Both the position numbers and the translations under genes were made by a program. 64,000 nt of DNA from Lycocorax pyrrhopterus obiensis (Eukaryota; Chordata; Aves; Passeriformes; Paradisaeidae), in assembly GCA_014706295.1 (NCBI GenBank), contig JACSVZ010000008.1, positions 16,580,159-16,644,158 on the forward strand. Reading direction: 5' to 3'. The notes beneath the pieces were generated by a model. That model saw only the letters and a program-made list of their open reading frames with translations. It had not been told where the DNA came from and made no database searches. This document shows, piece after piece, positions 1 through 12,800 of this stretch; position 1 is the stretch's first letter, and each line of letters opens with the position of its first letter.

Positions 1-718
1 TATCCTTGCCAAAGCCAAGCCAACAACACAGAACTTGCTGCACCCACACAGTGGCAATTACTGCTTTAGCAGTTGGAGAATTTTATTGGTATCTATACTG
101 AGAGAACTTTTTGGGGAATAGATTTCACAGACTTGCACTGGTTGGACTAAAGGAATGTTTACAAGTTATTTAAGTTTGTGATCAAATCAAAGCAAAACTC
201 CTCAACGCCTTTTATAAAACCAGTGCAGTTCTTTCTTTGAGGCCAGTAACATAGTAAGCATGTATGCTTTGGAGAGATCTGAACTTTGTAAAAAGAAAAA
301 AGTCCAAGAGAATGCCAAAAGAAACTTCCCCCTGCACTACACTTTGTATGTTCCAAGAGGATATTCTCAGGAGGGTCAGGTACTAAATCTCTGCCAAGGG
401 CAGGATGTGACTCCACCTGGGTCAGTCTTACTATGGCAAGCGTTGTGTGCTTCACTAGTGCTGCCCCTTGCTGTGCATGAATCACAGTGACAGCACTGCA
501 ATAGCCTTATTACCAAATAGGAAACAGATTCCTCCACATATTACAGATGAGAAACAATGACCTTACAATTCCTAACTGTGTGTGTTGACAGATAGCAGTC
601 TGGTAGACTTTGTTCAAAAACACATCCACTTTCTGCCTTGCTAACTGCCTTGCTTTCTGTCCAAGGTTTCCATATGGATTCACTGAAAGCACACATTTGA
701 GTCGCATTTCAGTTTTAC
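1..718. other. Left edge: probably PIK3AP1 intron 16; no exon recognised
   Basis: I searched the minus strand for a terminal exon encoding a tail such as RPPTRETFHPPPPVPPRGR and found none. A 15-T run lies nearby at 943-957, in intron 15. The expected last exon and 3'UTR are therefore most likely upstream of base 1. Confidence 0.5.
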
Positions 719-828
719 CTGCTTGCACCTCGAGGAGGCACTCTGGGAGGCCTTTCTGGGAAGGGAAGCCTCTCTACTTGGTGAGGAACTGGGCTGCGAC
801 TCCTTGCTGTTTCTGGGACTTCACTGTC
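719..828 (-). CDS. PIK3AP1: PIK3AP1 coding exon 16: proline-rich tail, penultimate exon
   Basis: A 110-nt exon, codons 745-780 plus 2 nt. It encodes [15 protein letters not shown] and then [12 protein letters not shown], matching the mammalian VPEVTRSRSPGPP and [12 protein letters not shown]. The acceptor is TTTGTAG and the donor GTAAAA. The remaining roughly 24-codon proline-rich exon was not found to the left. Confidence 0.89.
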
Positions 829-3800
829 CTACAAAATGAAGAGAAGTGTTTACAGAATAGCAGAATTTAGTTCTTGGTAGCTTTACAAAAGAAGTGGCTA
901 CATTTTGGCATTTCTATAAATGCAATGCCAGCTCTGAGCTCCTTTTTTTTTTTTTTTGCATGAAAACAAAGCCATGTACTTAAGGGCAGCAGAGCAGTAC
1001 GTAGCACAGGTGAGAACTTACCTCACTGTCCCCTTCCATCCCACTGCTGACACTCAATATGCTCCGAGTGCTGGAGCGGTTACTTGCACTACCTGGAGTA
1101 AGCAAGAGAAAAACTGATTATTAAATCCTGGTGATTTAACTGCAAATCCCTAATTCAGGGCTCTTTCTAACCTCTTGCTTAATGCTTACACACATAATTA
1201 ATGCTTGTTTAGGTTCATTTATTTTCACTGGGTTTTTTCATATGTTCGGGATCCAAACAGCAGCATTTCATACAACACAAACCACAGGACCAAACCACTC
1301 AATTATGCTTTCCAGAAGATTTCTGCCTTATCTTTCTTTATCCAGTCTTCTGGTTAAATACTCACAACCATAATCTTACTGAAAAGATGCAATGCCAATA
1401 TCACCTGGCAAGTCAGGCAAATATTTTCACAAGGGTTACGCACCCAACACTTATGTACATTGAAATTATCGTTCCCCTATTTTAACAACTGCATGAAGGT
1501 AGATGGCTCTGAGCACTGTCACATATTCATTCCTGGAGTAAGTGACTGCTTAAGAAGTTACTGTTTAAAACAGCTGTTTACTACATCCTCTTACAACAAT
1601 CCTTACTCATCACAGGAATGCTTCCTAGTCTATTTCCAAGCTAAAAACTGTTCAAACAACCTTCAGCACCCATCTATGCAAACCCATTTAACTGCCATGG
1701 ACTGAGAGTAGGGATCGTTTTTGCAATCAGTCATGCCATCTCCAAAGGTGACAGCAACTCACAAACATATCCTACTGCTATGGCTGGTTTCAGTCATAAA
1801 TAGATAACATTCTGTAGGGCTGTGAAATACTGGGACACTGATATTCAGAAACCTTTACACTGAAATGGTGACTAGAAAGGTTTTCTCCTAAGATGCAGTC
1901 CCTCCCTGTTAGCTTTGGTAAGTCTCATCAGCTGGTACAAACAGCAGCACTTAAGAGTGCTAAATACTGTGGTAGGGTCCATTCTCATAATCACACCATG
2001 AGAAAGAGCTCCAAGCTGCACACAGTGAGCTCTGCAGACTTGTTAACAGGTCTCTCACATCTGCTTGTATGCAAATTACTGGCTCAGCCAGCTGCCTCTG
2101 GCACCTGTTCTGGATGTATGCCAGCTGCATCTTGCCAAGAGTTACAAAGGTAGTAACCTCACAGGAACTCAGGTTTCCTTTCAAAGGACCAAACTGATCC
2201 TAAATGATTTCTCCAAGAATTGCTCAGTCTGCAGTAAGAGCAAGAATGCAGGGATTTAATTTGCACAAATTAAACCTAATGAAAAGCAAAGATAATAAAA
2301 ATGTGCAGACTGCCCAAGTCACTCAAGAAGTCCTACAGTTACCAATGAAAAATGCTGTCCTTTACGTACAACAACTGAAGAAACAACATGTAGAGACTGG
2401 TTTCCAGCCTGAAATATAACTTCCCTTCAGGCCAGAAGAGCACCCAGCCTGCTGGCAGTCACAGCACAGGAGCATCCTTTCCAGTAAGAGAGCAGCTGCC
2501 ATCTACTTTTAAGAACCGAAGACAGGTGGTACGCTTTCTCTGACAAGGCTCAAGGGAACCTTTTGCTCAGCTTTCAGGTTCTCCTCCTGGAGAGATGCAG
2601 ACAAAAGATGCCCAAACCACTTGATGCACACCTGGACTTGCTTTTACAGTTTTGAGAACAGCTGGCCTGAGGCATGCAAGGTTTGGGGTGGCATTGTCAG
2701 TGCTGGGATTCAGGAACAGAAGTCCTGTCCCCTGGGTTGACTCCATGGTCAGGCTGGGGAAGTGTGTTCCATCCAGCTTTCCTGTAGGGAAGGTGACACT
2801 CAGAGCTTGCTTACTTGTTGTGCTGGATGTGCTTTCTGTTTTCCAGTCTCCTCGTTTTAACTCCTTTTTTGGCGGAAAAAGGTTTTTCCTGGGGGTGTAT
2901 TCATATATTCCACATTCTGGTTTCCCTGAAGTATTATGAGAATGTCGAATGGGTACTGTGATTTCCAAATCTGGAAAGGAAAATGAACAGCCAGAAAGGT
3001 CTATGCAATTATAGCCTCCAAGAGACAGTTTTGCACTTAAAAACAGAGTTAAACCCAACTGCATAAGGACAATCATAACTGTACATGAATGAATCAAGAT
3101 GCACCCCACAGATGTGGGTATCCTTTTCCTGACTGTGAAAGTGAGGAGCAAAGCAACTTCCCTATGTTTTTGCCAACTGGCACAGGGATGTGCATATTAA
3201 AATATCACAGAATTAAAATATCACAGAACCACAATACACACGGATACATTTCTGCCTGAAGAGCTTATTCATATGGTTAGCTGCTTCATTACCAGAGAAT
3301 ATCAGAATCAAAGACTGTTACCTGCACTTTTGTCTTTTTTTTGCTTCTCCATTTGCCTCCTGGTTATGCTGTCTCGTAGACGTTTCAGATTTTCCTAAAA
3401 ACATCACAAGATATTCTTTTCAGGGCTTTGGATAAAGGAAGATTAGCAGCTTTCTAACAAAACCAGTATAATATTTTAACTAACTTTGTAGTCAAGCTGT
3501 AACAAAGTTTGCTAGACCTAGCTGAAGTCCAAACCATGTCAACAGGTTTTTAATCTATTCCTTTCAGAAACCCATGTGTGCCTTTCAGAAGCCAAGGTTT
3601 TTTCTGATGTTATTATGTATGTTCAGATCAAGTTCACATACTCACTGGCAATTGCAGATAAGCAGCAGATTGGGTTTAGAACTCCCTGTATTTTCTGTCT
3701 GCACTGTGACACTGGCACAGAAACAAGACCCACAATCAACTGCATAGTCCTTTCTGTACTAATGAACAGAATTCCGACTGCAGGGACAGAAGAGGCTGCC

Positions 3801-6800
3801 ATACATCCTAGAGTGTGAGGGACAACTCAGAATTCAGGATATCCCCAATGAAGAAATGTAACTGGGAGCAAAGTCTCTTCACCATTGTGTGGCAGCATAT
3901 TATACCTTACAGTACAAAACGGTAGGGATAAAAAAGACAACTTTTTTCAGCAGGGAAATATGTACAGATCTGAGAGGAGGGAACCCCTGAACAGGTAGAA
4001 AAGCAGATGAAACAACTGCTGTACCATGAAGCAAAATTTGGAGCAGAGACTTTGAAAGCTGCTCATGGCATGGGGCACAGAGCATACCTCCATCTCTTCT
4101 ACGTAAATTTACTGAAGTAGCACTGTGTTCTTCACTGACAGAAGAAGGGACTCCTCTGACTGTTTCTGGATAGAGAGTACCTTTCCAACTGAGAACCAGG
4201 AGAAGAAAAGCCTTGCCTTTGCTCTGACAGCTTTCAAAACAATGTCACCCACTGGAGACCAGACTGCCACAGCATGAACAAGAGGCTCCAAAAGAAGCAG
4301 GCAGTGGTTTTAAAGAGGGAGCCTCACTCTAACTTGAGAATAAAAATTTTAAACTATGACTGATAGTTCCACCAGTCATTATGTCACTGCTGCCAACAAA
4401 ATTACTCCTTCATTCAGTTAAGCCACCCAAACACTCTGCTTTTACTAATAACTGTTGCTAGACCTTGCCCAGCTGCAAAGAACAGTCCTGTAGTCATCAG
4501 CAAACAATCAGGGAGAAATCAGATCATCTACAACTAAGACTTTACAGCCAATACACCATCTGGGACACAGAGTCTTCACTGATCTGAAATGGATGAGAAT
4601 CGACAAATTAAATGGTCATCACAGGAGTCCCCTGCCAGCAGGTAGGTGCTAGGTGACCTCTAGAAAGGTGATTCAGCCAACTGGATTTGATCCAATTCCT
4701 TGTATATAGATCCTCAAAAACTAACAATATTACTGCAAGACAAACAGATCTGTAAATCTGCTACCTGCTTGCTGCTTACTGTGAACAGCTCCCCCGTGGC
4801 AGGAGAGAACTCTGCTAGCTGGGGGACTATGTTAGCAGTCTTCCTGCTCCAACCAGGAAAAAAATGTACCCACACTGAACAGCTTGTGATATATACCTAG
4901 AGACACAGCTGTATTTTTTAAACAGTAGTGTAAGTCTGTACCTGCTGGAACCGGAATGATTCTGATCTCTTTTTCTGGTTCAGCTGCCACTCCTTAAAAT
5001 GAAGTACAGCTTCATCCACAGTGAGGATGCCCATTTTCACTTGCTCCTGTAATGTAATCAGCTGCCGCTGGCCTGGGGTTTTCATTCCAGCAAATGGATC
5101 ATATATGCTTGATTGAGACAGGTCCCTTACAGGCCTGACTATTGTCTCTGAAGAGAGAACACCAGCAAAAATATTATTAAACTTGTAGCATCTGCCTTCC
5201 TCCATGAATACAAAGAGATCAAGCATCCTTGATCCAGCAGATATTAAAAAAAAGTATTACAGACTGAGTGTTTCCTAAGAAGTGTCCTTCCTAGGCCATC
5301 CTGCTATTTGTCAAGTCTAAAAGCCAAGCTGAGAGGTAGCCTTGTACACAAATATATCCTAAGGATAAGCTCTGCTTTAAAAAACAAAATTAAGAGCACA
5401 AAACATATTCCCTAAAGTGCCCTGCTTCCTCAGCAATTCATAGAACAGGGCTTTTACCTTAGCAGTCACAAAGCTAGACTCTTTCTAGGTAATCTGTGTA
5501 GTTTAAGTCCAGAAACTGAAAACTCATTCTACTGATACTGGCATTTTCTAACTCATTTGTAACATAAAGAAGAGTTCCCAAGACATGAGATGTGCTCCCT
5601 TCACACTCTGCACTTCTTAAAGTTTCCAGTGTCACAAAAAGTCAAAAAGATGGGGTCATTCATAGAGGACTATTATCCCCAGAGCTTTGTAAAACAGTCT
5701 ATTCTGTCATATTCCACACAAATGAAGCTACCTTAACAGATCTGCTTTTGGATTACTGAAAGGATTTTCAGGGTGAACTTCTGACTTACCTTTTTTAACC
5801 CTTCCTCTAGGGACATAAATATTCTCAGGTCTTTGAGCCTTCTGTGCAAAAACTGCAAAAGAAACATTCTTTAGACACTGAAATGCATCTCATGAAGACA
5901 GAAATAGCAAGGATGAATATGGCAAGCATATATAATTCTGCACTGCATTACAGCTTCTGTTACATTTCTAAGTCCATTGAAGAAAACAAATATTTGCACA
6001 GTAGAATTCCCCTTCTATTGACCTCTAAGAATTTAGCTCAGCCACCTCTAAGAGAAATCTGGACATGATTTCCCCATAGTCCTGTCACAGGGGGAAGGAG
6101 AAGCCACTGAAATTACTCTCACATGTCATTGTGGTTCTTGTTAGAATGTTTGTGATATATGACCAAGATTTCCAAAGCTGCCTAATAAGCTAAGAGGAAC
6201 AATCTTCCATTTCAATAAAACCCCACCTCAGAGGGAGGTATTGAGGTATAAAATCATGTCTTATGCAAATGCAGTTGAATCAATGATATCATTACAGATC
6301 AGCAATGTCTCAATTTATTAGCTTGATTATGTCCTCATAATATCAGGGTCTTTCCTATTTAGTTGGATTTGTTTATACCATTTGGGGGTAATCTGTCATC
6401 GTACTGCTTTCATGAAGAGCAAGTTTAGGCCAAGATCTTGGGATATAACATCCTCACATTTTCAGAGTAGGCAAAAGATGAAAAACAGATATAGAATTGG
6501 ATCCCAAACGTAACTAACTCCAGGGTCAAATAATCCAGGGATCCTGGCATTTATTTGGCAACTGTAGCCCATGTCAATGCCATTCCACAGTTTACTGGTC
6601 TGCATTTGCACTGGTAACCAACTCACTTTTGGAGATGTACAGCTCATTGTCTGGCTGTGGAGAGCTAGATTCTGGTCTTGGAACAGGAACTGGAGGTCTG
6701 TTAGCCATTTCCTGTGGAAAAGGGTCTTGTTCCACCGAGTAGTACACATCTTCACCATACTGCTCATGACCTCCTTCCTCAGAATCTGGCACATCCATGC

Positions 6801-9800
6801 TACCACCTACAATGGAGCAGAGTTTGTAAGAATAACAACCTGGCCACTTCACTGAACACTGGATCCTTCCAGATGTATTATGTACCACATTCTTAACAAG
6901 TTGGCCATTTCACAGCCAAAACCATCCAGTGTTGCAGTGACTTAAATGTGCCAAAGACCTTCACGACAGGACTTTATCAAGTCATTAACACCTAGTAGCA
7001 TATAACTGTTTGCCACTATGCCTGTACCATCTGTTTTGAAGAAATAGTGAAAAATCTCCTAACTCTCTTTAAGAGCTTGAGGAACAGTTAATTTAATTCA
7101 TTTCAGTTAATTAACATACTTCAATAGTGAACAAATCAAACAGACCAATGGTTTCCAAAAGCTGTATGTGATGGTCTACAAAGTACTACAGAGAATTAGT
7201 CCTTTGTCTGAAACAAGCAAACAGCGTGGACTATCTCCTATCCTTAAGAGTTCATGGAGAAATCTCAGGTTCTATTTAATTGTTTTAACTGTGCTACTGC
7301 CATCCATCCCTCAAAATAGGTCTCACCTTCTAAAAACTTGCGGAGCATTGAGTCTTTTGTAGTTATAGAAACTTCATCTCCAGCAACTGGAGTGTCTGGT
7401 TTGGATTGAAGCATCTCTACATCTGAAAAAACCAAAAAACCAAAAAGATGAACCTGTTAATTATACCCTGAAATACATGGAACGATGTAATGGGATATAA
7501 TAAACTGATGTGGTATTTCTGACTGGACCTTTGGTTTATGGTGACAATCAGAAAAGCTGGGCAAATGATCAGACATTTTCTTCAAAAATGCGTCTAAGTT
7601 GCTATGTTCAGTCCACTCTGCACAAATCTTTTCCAGCTGCCTGATGCTTACACTTGAGAGTGACTAACAATGCTATTGAGAAGTTCTGACAAGGCTTCAA
7701 GCAGGCACTGAGTTTTGGCTATTACTGGGAGTGTGTTGACCAGGTGAAAGTTTTGGCCTCTGTACAGTGCTCCTGAGAGGAAACATGTGACTTGGCAAAA
7801 CAAGACATTAAAGGCAATTTTCCCATGACACATAGTGCTTGTTTTATTTATTGAAATAAAGTCAAAACAGTTGGCTGAGTTAATTACTTGGATCTGGAAG
7901 GTGTTTAGAGGGTCAGATGATAATTTAGGATTGAGAAAGGACTGACAACAAACAATGAGTTACTTTGCTAATTCAGTGTTTTGACATGAAGAATTCTGAT
8001 TTTAAAGAAGGTCAACCTCATTGTAATGCTAAAACTAATCTTAAAACTAAAATAAAGTGTTAGGTAACCGCATTCCTAATGATATTAAAAACGAGTGATA
8101 TAAATGGACTGTTGAGGCTTATTGATGTAAGTGAATTGTTGAGGCATATCTATTACTATGTCATAGATCTACTGCTGCGTAAACTAGATGGTTTGGGTTA
8201 CATGTGAGAATATTAAATACTTTTAATTCATTACAGTGGCTCCAGTTCTCTGTTACCTTATTCTCAAACAAGTTCCTGCCAGAAAAATTGACCCTATGGC
8301 ATCTAATCTTCCTTTGATCAGTCTCTGAAAAACCGTGGTGGAAGCACATCTTGATCACAATAAATGGGCACACTGCCACAGTATGGCTACACCTAAAACA
8401 GCCCCAGTATTATCCTCTACACCACAGCCATATCTACTTACATAGGGGTAATTCCTAGAAAAAGTACCTCAATAGAAGTTAATTATGATTTCCTAGTGAG
8501 CCAGCCTCACAAACCTTCAAGTCAGTACAAAAGCTTGAATCCTTTATTTGTGATGGCAGCTGTAAACCAGCCAGCACACCCACTAATTTCAGTGGGGGTC
8601 TGCCTGCATGCTGGTATTCTAAATGATATCGAAACACCTTCACTTTGAGAGAACCAATCTAAGTGCCGAGAACTGTGCCAATTGATCTGTTACAATACAG
8701 GTAAATTTTAAGCACTGCTCAGACAAGCTGTTAATATTCTTCAGGCAAAGACTAACAGACCAGGTAAGGAAAACAGAATTTCAATAAAAGACTCCCGAAT
8801 GGAAGGCAGCAGAGCTTTGTGCGCAGAAGCAACACACTAGAACTCCAGAAGAAGCAGGAAAGAGAGGCTTTTCAGAGTCCACTTCAAAAGGGCTAAATTA
8901 CAGGGAGCTCAATTTGCATACATGAAAGAAAATTCCATGCATAGTTTCTGGGAGATCTGGGAATTTCAGGCCTGGAAGAAGGTAAGTTTGGCTTAGTAGT
9001 GTTGAGCTTTTTTCACCCTCCACAGACTTAGTCAATCAAGCCGATTACAGGCAGACCTACCAAACATTTAGAAACTCTCACTCTCATTACTGCAAACAAG
9101 AGCAGCTTTGTTCCTTACAAGTCCAACCCGATTTACTGCTTATCTCCACCTGAAGGCAGAATAATCCTGGTTTTGGTAGCAAAACTATCCCTGCAGTGGC
9201 CAACAATCCTTAGCAGAAAAGAGTTTATGATTTCAAGGAAAGAACCAACACAGTCTTCTGGACTCCATAACCAACAAAAATGTGTTTTATAGTATCATTT
9301 AATCTAAAAGAGGAGAAAAACAGCCTAGGACGAATATAGCCCATAAGCACAAGTGTTTCAGAAAGAAAGCTTTTCCCCTGAGGCAGCACACTTAAAAACT
9401 GCAGAAACACTAGAAGTCCTCAAGTACCTTAAGGAGGTACTTAAAATATAAGAAGCTAGATTCTCTGCTCATTATGGGAATCATAAAATAGATCAGTGGG
9501 ATGAAGTCAGACCAAACAAGACAGGTGAGTAAGAACAGCAACTGCTTAACATAGGTACTTAATTTGGTATTTTCAATTGGCCTCACTGAATATTAATGGA
9601 ATAATGAAAAAGTTAAACATATGCATATTTATCAGAATTAGCTCATTATTTTTAGCAATAAACCAAGCAGATTAAAATAATGATTTTTCAGTTATAATCT
9701 TTTTGGTACACATATTTCTACATGTTCACTTTCTTTCGCTCTCAAGTTGTTGAGCTAAAAGCTCAGCTCTTGTTTTTCAGTTTTCCCAGTTGTCAGTAAA

Positions 9801-12800
9801 ATCACATCTTACATAGTGTTCTTTTCTGTCAGTGTCAGAATGTTCCTATGTACCCCAGTCCTCAGGAGGAAAAAGAAGGACATGGTAGAAAATTTAGTCT
9901 AATTTCTATACAGTAATTTATTTGCTCAGGGTTCAGGGAGTCCACGAAATACTGAAGAAACAGCTCTTGATCTTGTACACTAGCAATTAAAAAAGGTATA
10001 TAGCAATTTGATCACGTAGCCGATGTTAGAACTGCAGCATAGTTTCCGTGTGGTGAGAGCAGAAAAGCTGTAACTGAGGCACTACTGTGTGTAAGAGAAA
10101 CAGGGGTCTGAGCAATCTGATCTAAAGATGTCTCCGCCCATTGCAGAGTGCTTGGACTAGGTGAGCTTTAGAGGTACCTTCTGACCCAAACCTTTCTATG
10201 ATTCTGTAATTCTATGAATATACATACAAAGATCCTCTGCGGCACCCGGGGCAAATCCAGCCATGGATTCATAAAGCTCTTCATCGGAGCCCGGATTCAA
10301 GGAACACTTCATTAACAGATCAGTGGACAGATGAGCCATGGATTCATAAACAGACTCATCCTCCTCGCCTTGCATCAGCTCTTCCTTAATGTGACTCTTT
10401 AGCATATCTGCAGTTTCCTGGAGAGGAAGGAGGGCAAGACAAAAAAAGTTCAAGTCTCATTTAAATAAAGAATCTGGAGAATAAAAGCAAGCAAAAGATA
10501 CCTCACTTTTTCATCAGTGATGAAAAAAACCGCTGAAGACAGCTCATTCCCAGAGATTAAGGTTTCTCAAATGACTTAAATCCCCATTACAGCAGTCTGG
10601 GACAAACTTTTGAGATCTATGTTGTAATAAATGGTTAAAAAGGCCAAACAAGGGGTGCTAAAACATTCTGAGTAGCCATTATAGCCTCTCACCCCATCAC
10701 TTTCATGTCCAACCCAATATCTGCAAACTCCCAGAACATAAGCATAGCTCATTCTAAAAATACAAATGCTTGTCAAAGGCTATTTTGGGGCAAGCATAGC
10801 TAACCATAAGGGGGAAAGCTTATCAAATGCAGAGCACCTGCAAAATAGCAAAGTTTTAGCTTTGATGTAGATTCAGTTTCAGTTTCTTGGCATTAGCAGC
10901 AGCATGTAACACCCAGAGTGGGAGTACACAGACCCTTTTCTGTGACATGAACAGGAAACCTCTCAGAAGGCAGCAGTTCATGTAATATAGGCAACTTTTG
11001 GTTCACAGGAGAGCAGAACCCTTTCTTATATATTTGCAACACAGAGCAGGGGGGGAAGGCAGATCTTCACCAAATCACATACAAGGGAGCAAAATGTAAA
11101 GCTTCATCCCATCCTCCTTCCCAAGTTCCAATTATGTCACAAGCACAGCTATCTTAACAGTTGCAATACTACAAGATATTCTTCCATCCACAAATGCCAA
11201 CTCATGGGCCCTCAATCCACAGGGCATGTGTGTCAAAGCTGCCTACACATGCTTCCCTCCACAGTCAAAATGGGTCAGGCCAGTAGCTCATGCAATGCTT
11301 TACAGATGTGCAGAGGAACCTTTGCCAGAGAGCAAATCAGGTGAGTAAAGGGGTTTACTGGGATTTTCAGATATCCATACTCCTAGTGATACTGGTCACT
11401 ACCTTGCAGTGGTCACACTGGTGCAGATGATTTGTGTGCTTGGTACTGTGCTGCACAGACAGCTTCACGGTCAGGAAGGAGGACCCACTCTTAACACAGC
11501 TCTGTCACTGTGCTGGTGGAGAGAATGTGGGAGGAGCACAGTACTCCAATGTACAGCAATGAGAAGTTGGAAGGACTTCTTGCACATCTCTCACTTACTT
11601 TACTTGCAAAGATTTTGGTCACACAATTTACACCTTCTGCAGCCCTCCTGATCTCAGAATATTGAATGACTTCTATTTAGCGCTAATGTATAATGTCAAG
11701 AAGCAAGGCCCAAGTCCAAGAACTACCCATGCCTCCTAAATAGGCTTAAACACTACTGTAATTAGCTGGCATCAGAAGGACACTAAAGCTGGCAGTCTAT
11801 CACCCAGCATTCAGACAATGTTAGCGACAATTAAATACAACTTTTCAACCTAAAGCAAAGGCAAATAGAATTCATGTGATCTTAGTCAAGGAGCTCCTTG
11901 TTATTTTGAAGCATACAGGCCAGAAACAGCTCAAATTGAAACAAAAGGATAAACTCCATGCATACCCAAGTACTGCACAGAAACAATTGCTTGGTGCAGC
12001 TGGAGTCAGGTCCATGTCATAATGTGGCAAAGTCAGAGTGCTGTTTTCTGGGGGTAGGGTCAGTTCAAAGAGAAATGAATTGTCACTTGGGATCACTGGT
12101 AGAACAAATAGGGGATGGACAGCTATACCAGTGCAGGGAGAAATGGGTATCAAGTGGAACAGGCAGACTACACAGATCAGCTGTGAACGAGCTAGTAAGC
12201 AATCCTGACTGTACTACAACTAATCAGAGAGCACCTCAGATTGTATCTTCCCAAACATATTCTGTTCCCATATTGCTCCCTAAAGTAAGCCGGATGAAGG
12301 GGCTGTTTTCCCAGGATCCCAGAAATAGAAGAGTACACCAGGCACCAACCACATCCCTGCAGAAACTTCATTAGATGGATGGATGACAGGAAGCCAGCAT
12401 GGCAGTCTCTGCTGTGTGCAAAAGCTCCAGGAACTTCCCTGGCTCCAGAGAAACACCTAACCTTCCAGTGTGAAAGCTTTCAGTGGGGCTGGATGTCTGT
12501 GTTCTACACCCTACCACAACACACTGCACGCTTTATCACCGCATCACTCCTGCTGAAGTAACACTAAGTGCCAAGCTCGGCGCCAGAGCCTGCACCCAGT
12601 GTGGGACAAGGAAGAAAGACTGCTCTTCCTCTTACCACATATTCATCAATGAATTGGCGGAGATCCTTAAAACCGTGCTTTTCTGCTATGGTGTTTGGAT
12701 AGTGGCCATACTTGTTGGCTACACTGTAGGCCTGCAGTGCTCCAGGGCATGTAAGCAGCAAGGCAGTAAGGTTCTTCAGCCCGTATCTTGCAGAGAAGTG

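Noticed and set aside
159..402. Possible last PIK3AP1 exon on the minus strand, with proline codons near 365-400
   Set aside because: An AG acceptor gives a tail with PDPP but otherwise unlike the conserved PPPPVPPR ending and far too long; not convincing.
3204..3236. TATCACAGAATTAAAATATCACAGAACC as an antisense CR1 tail
   Set aside because: Too short, and no CR1 body follows on either side.
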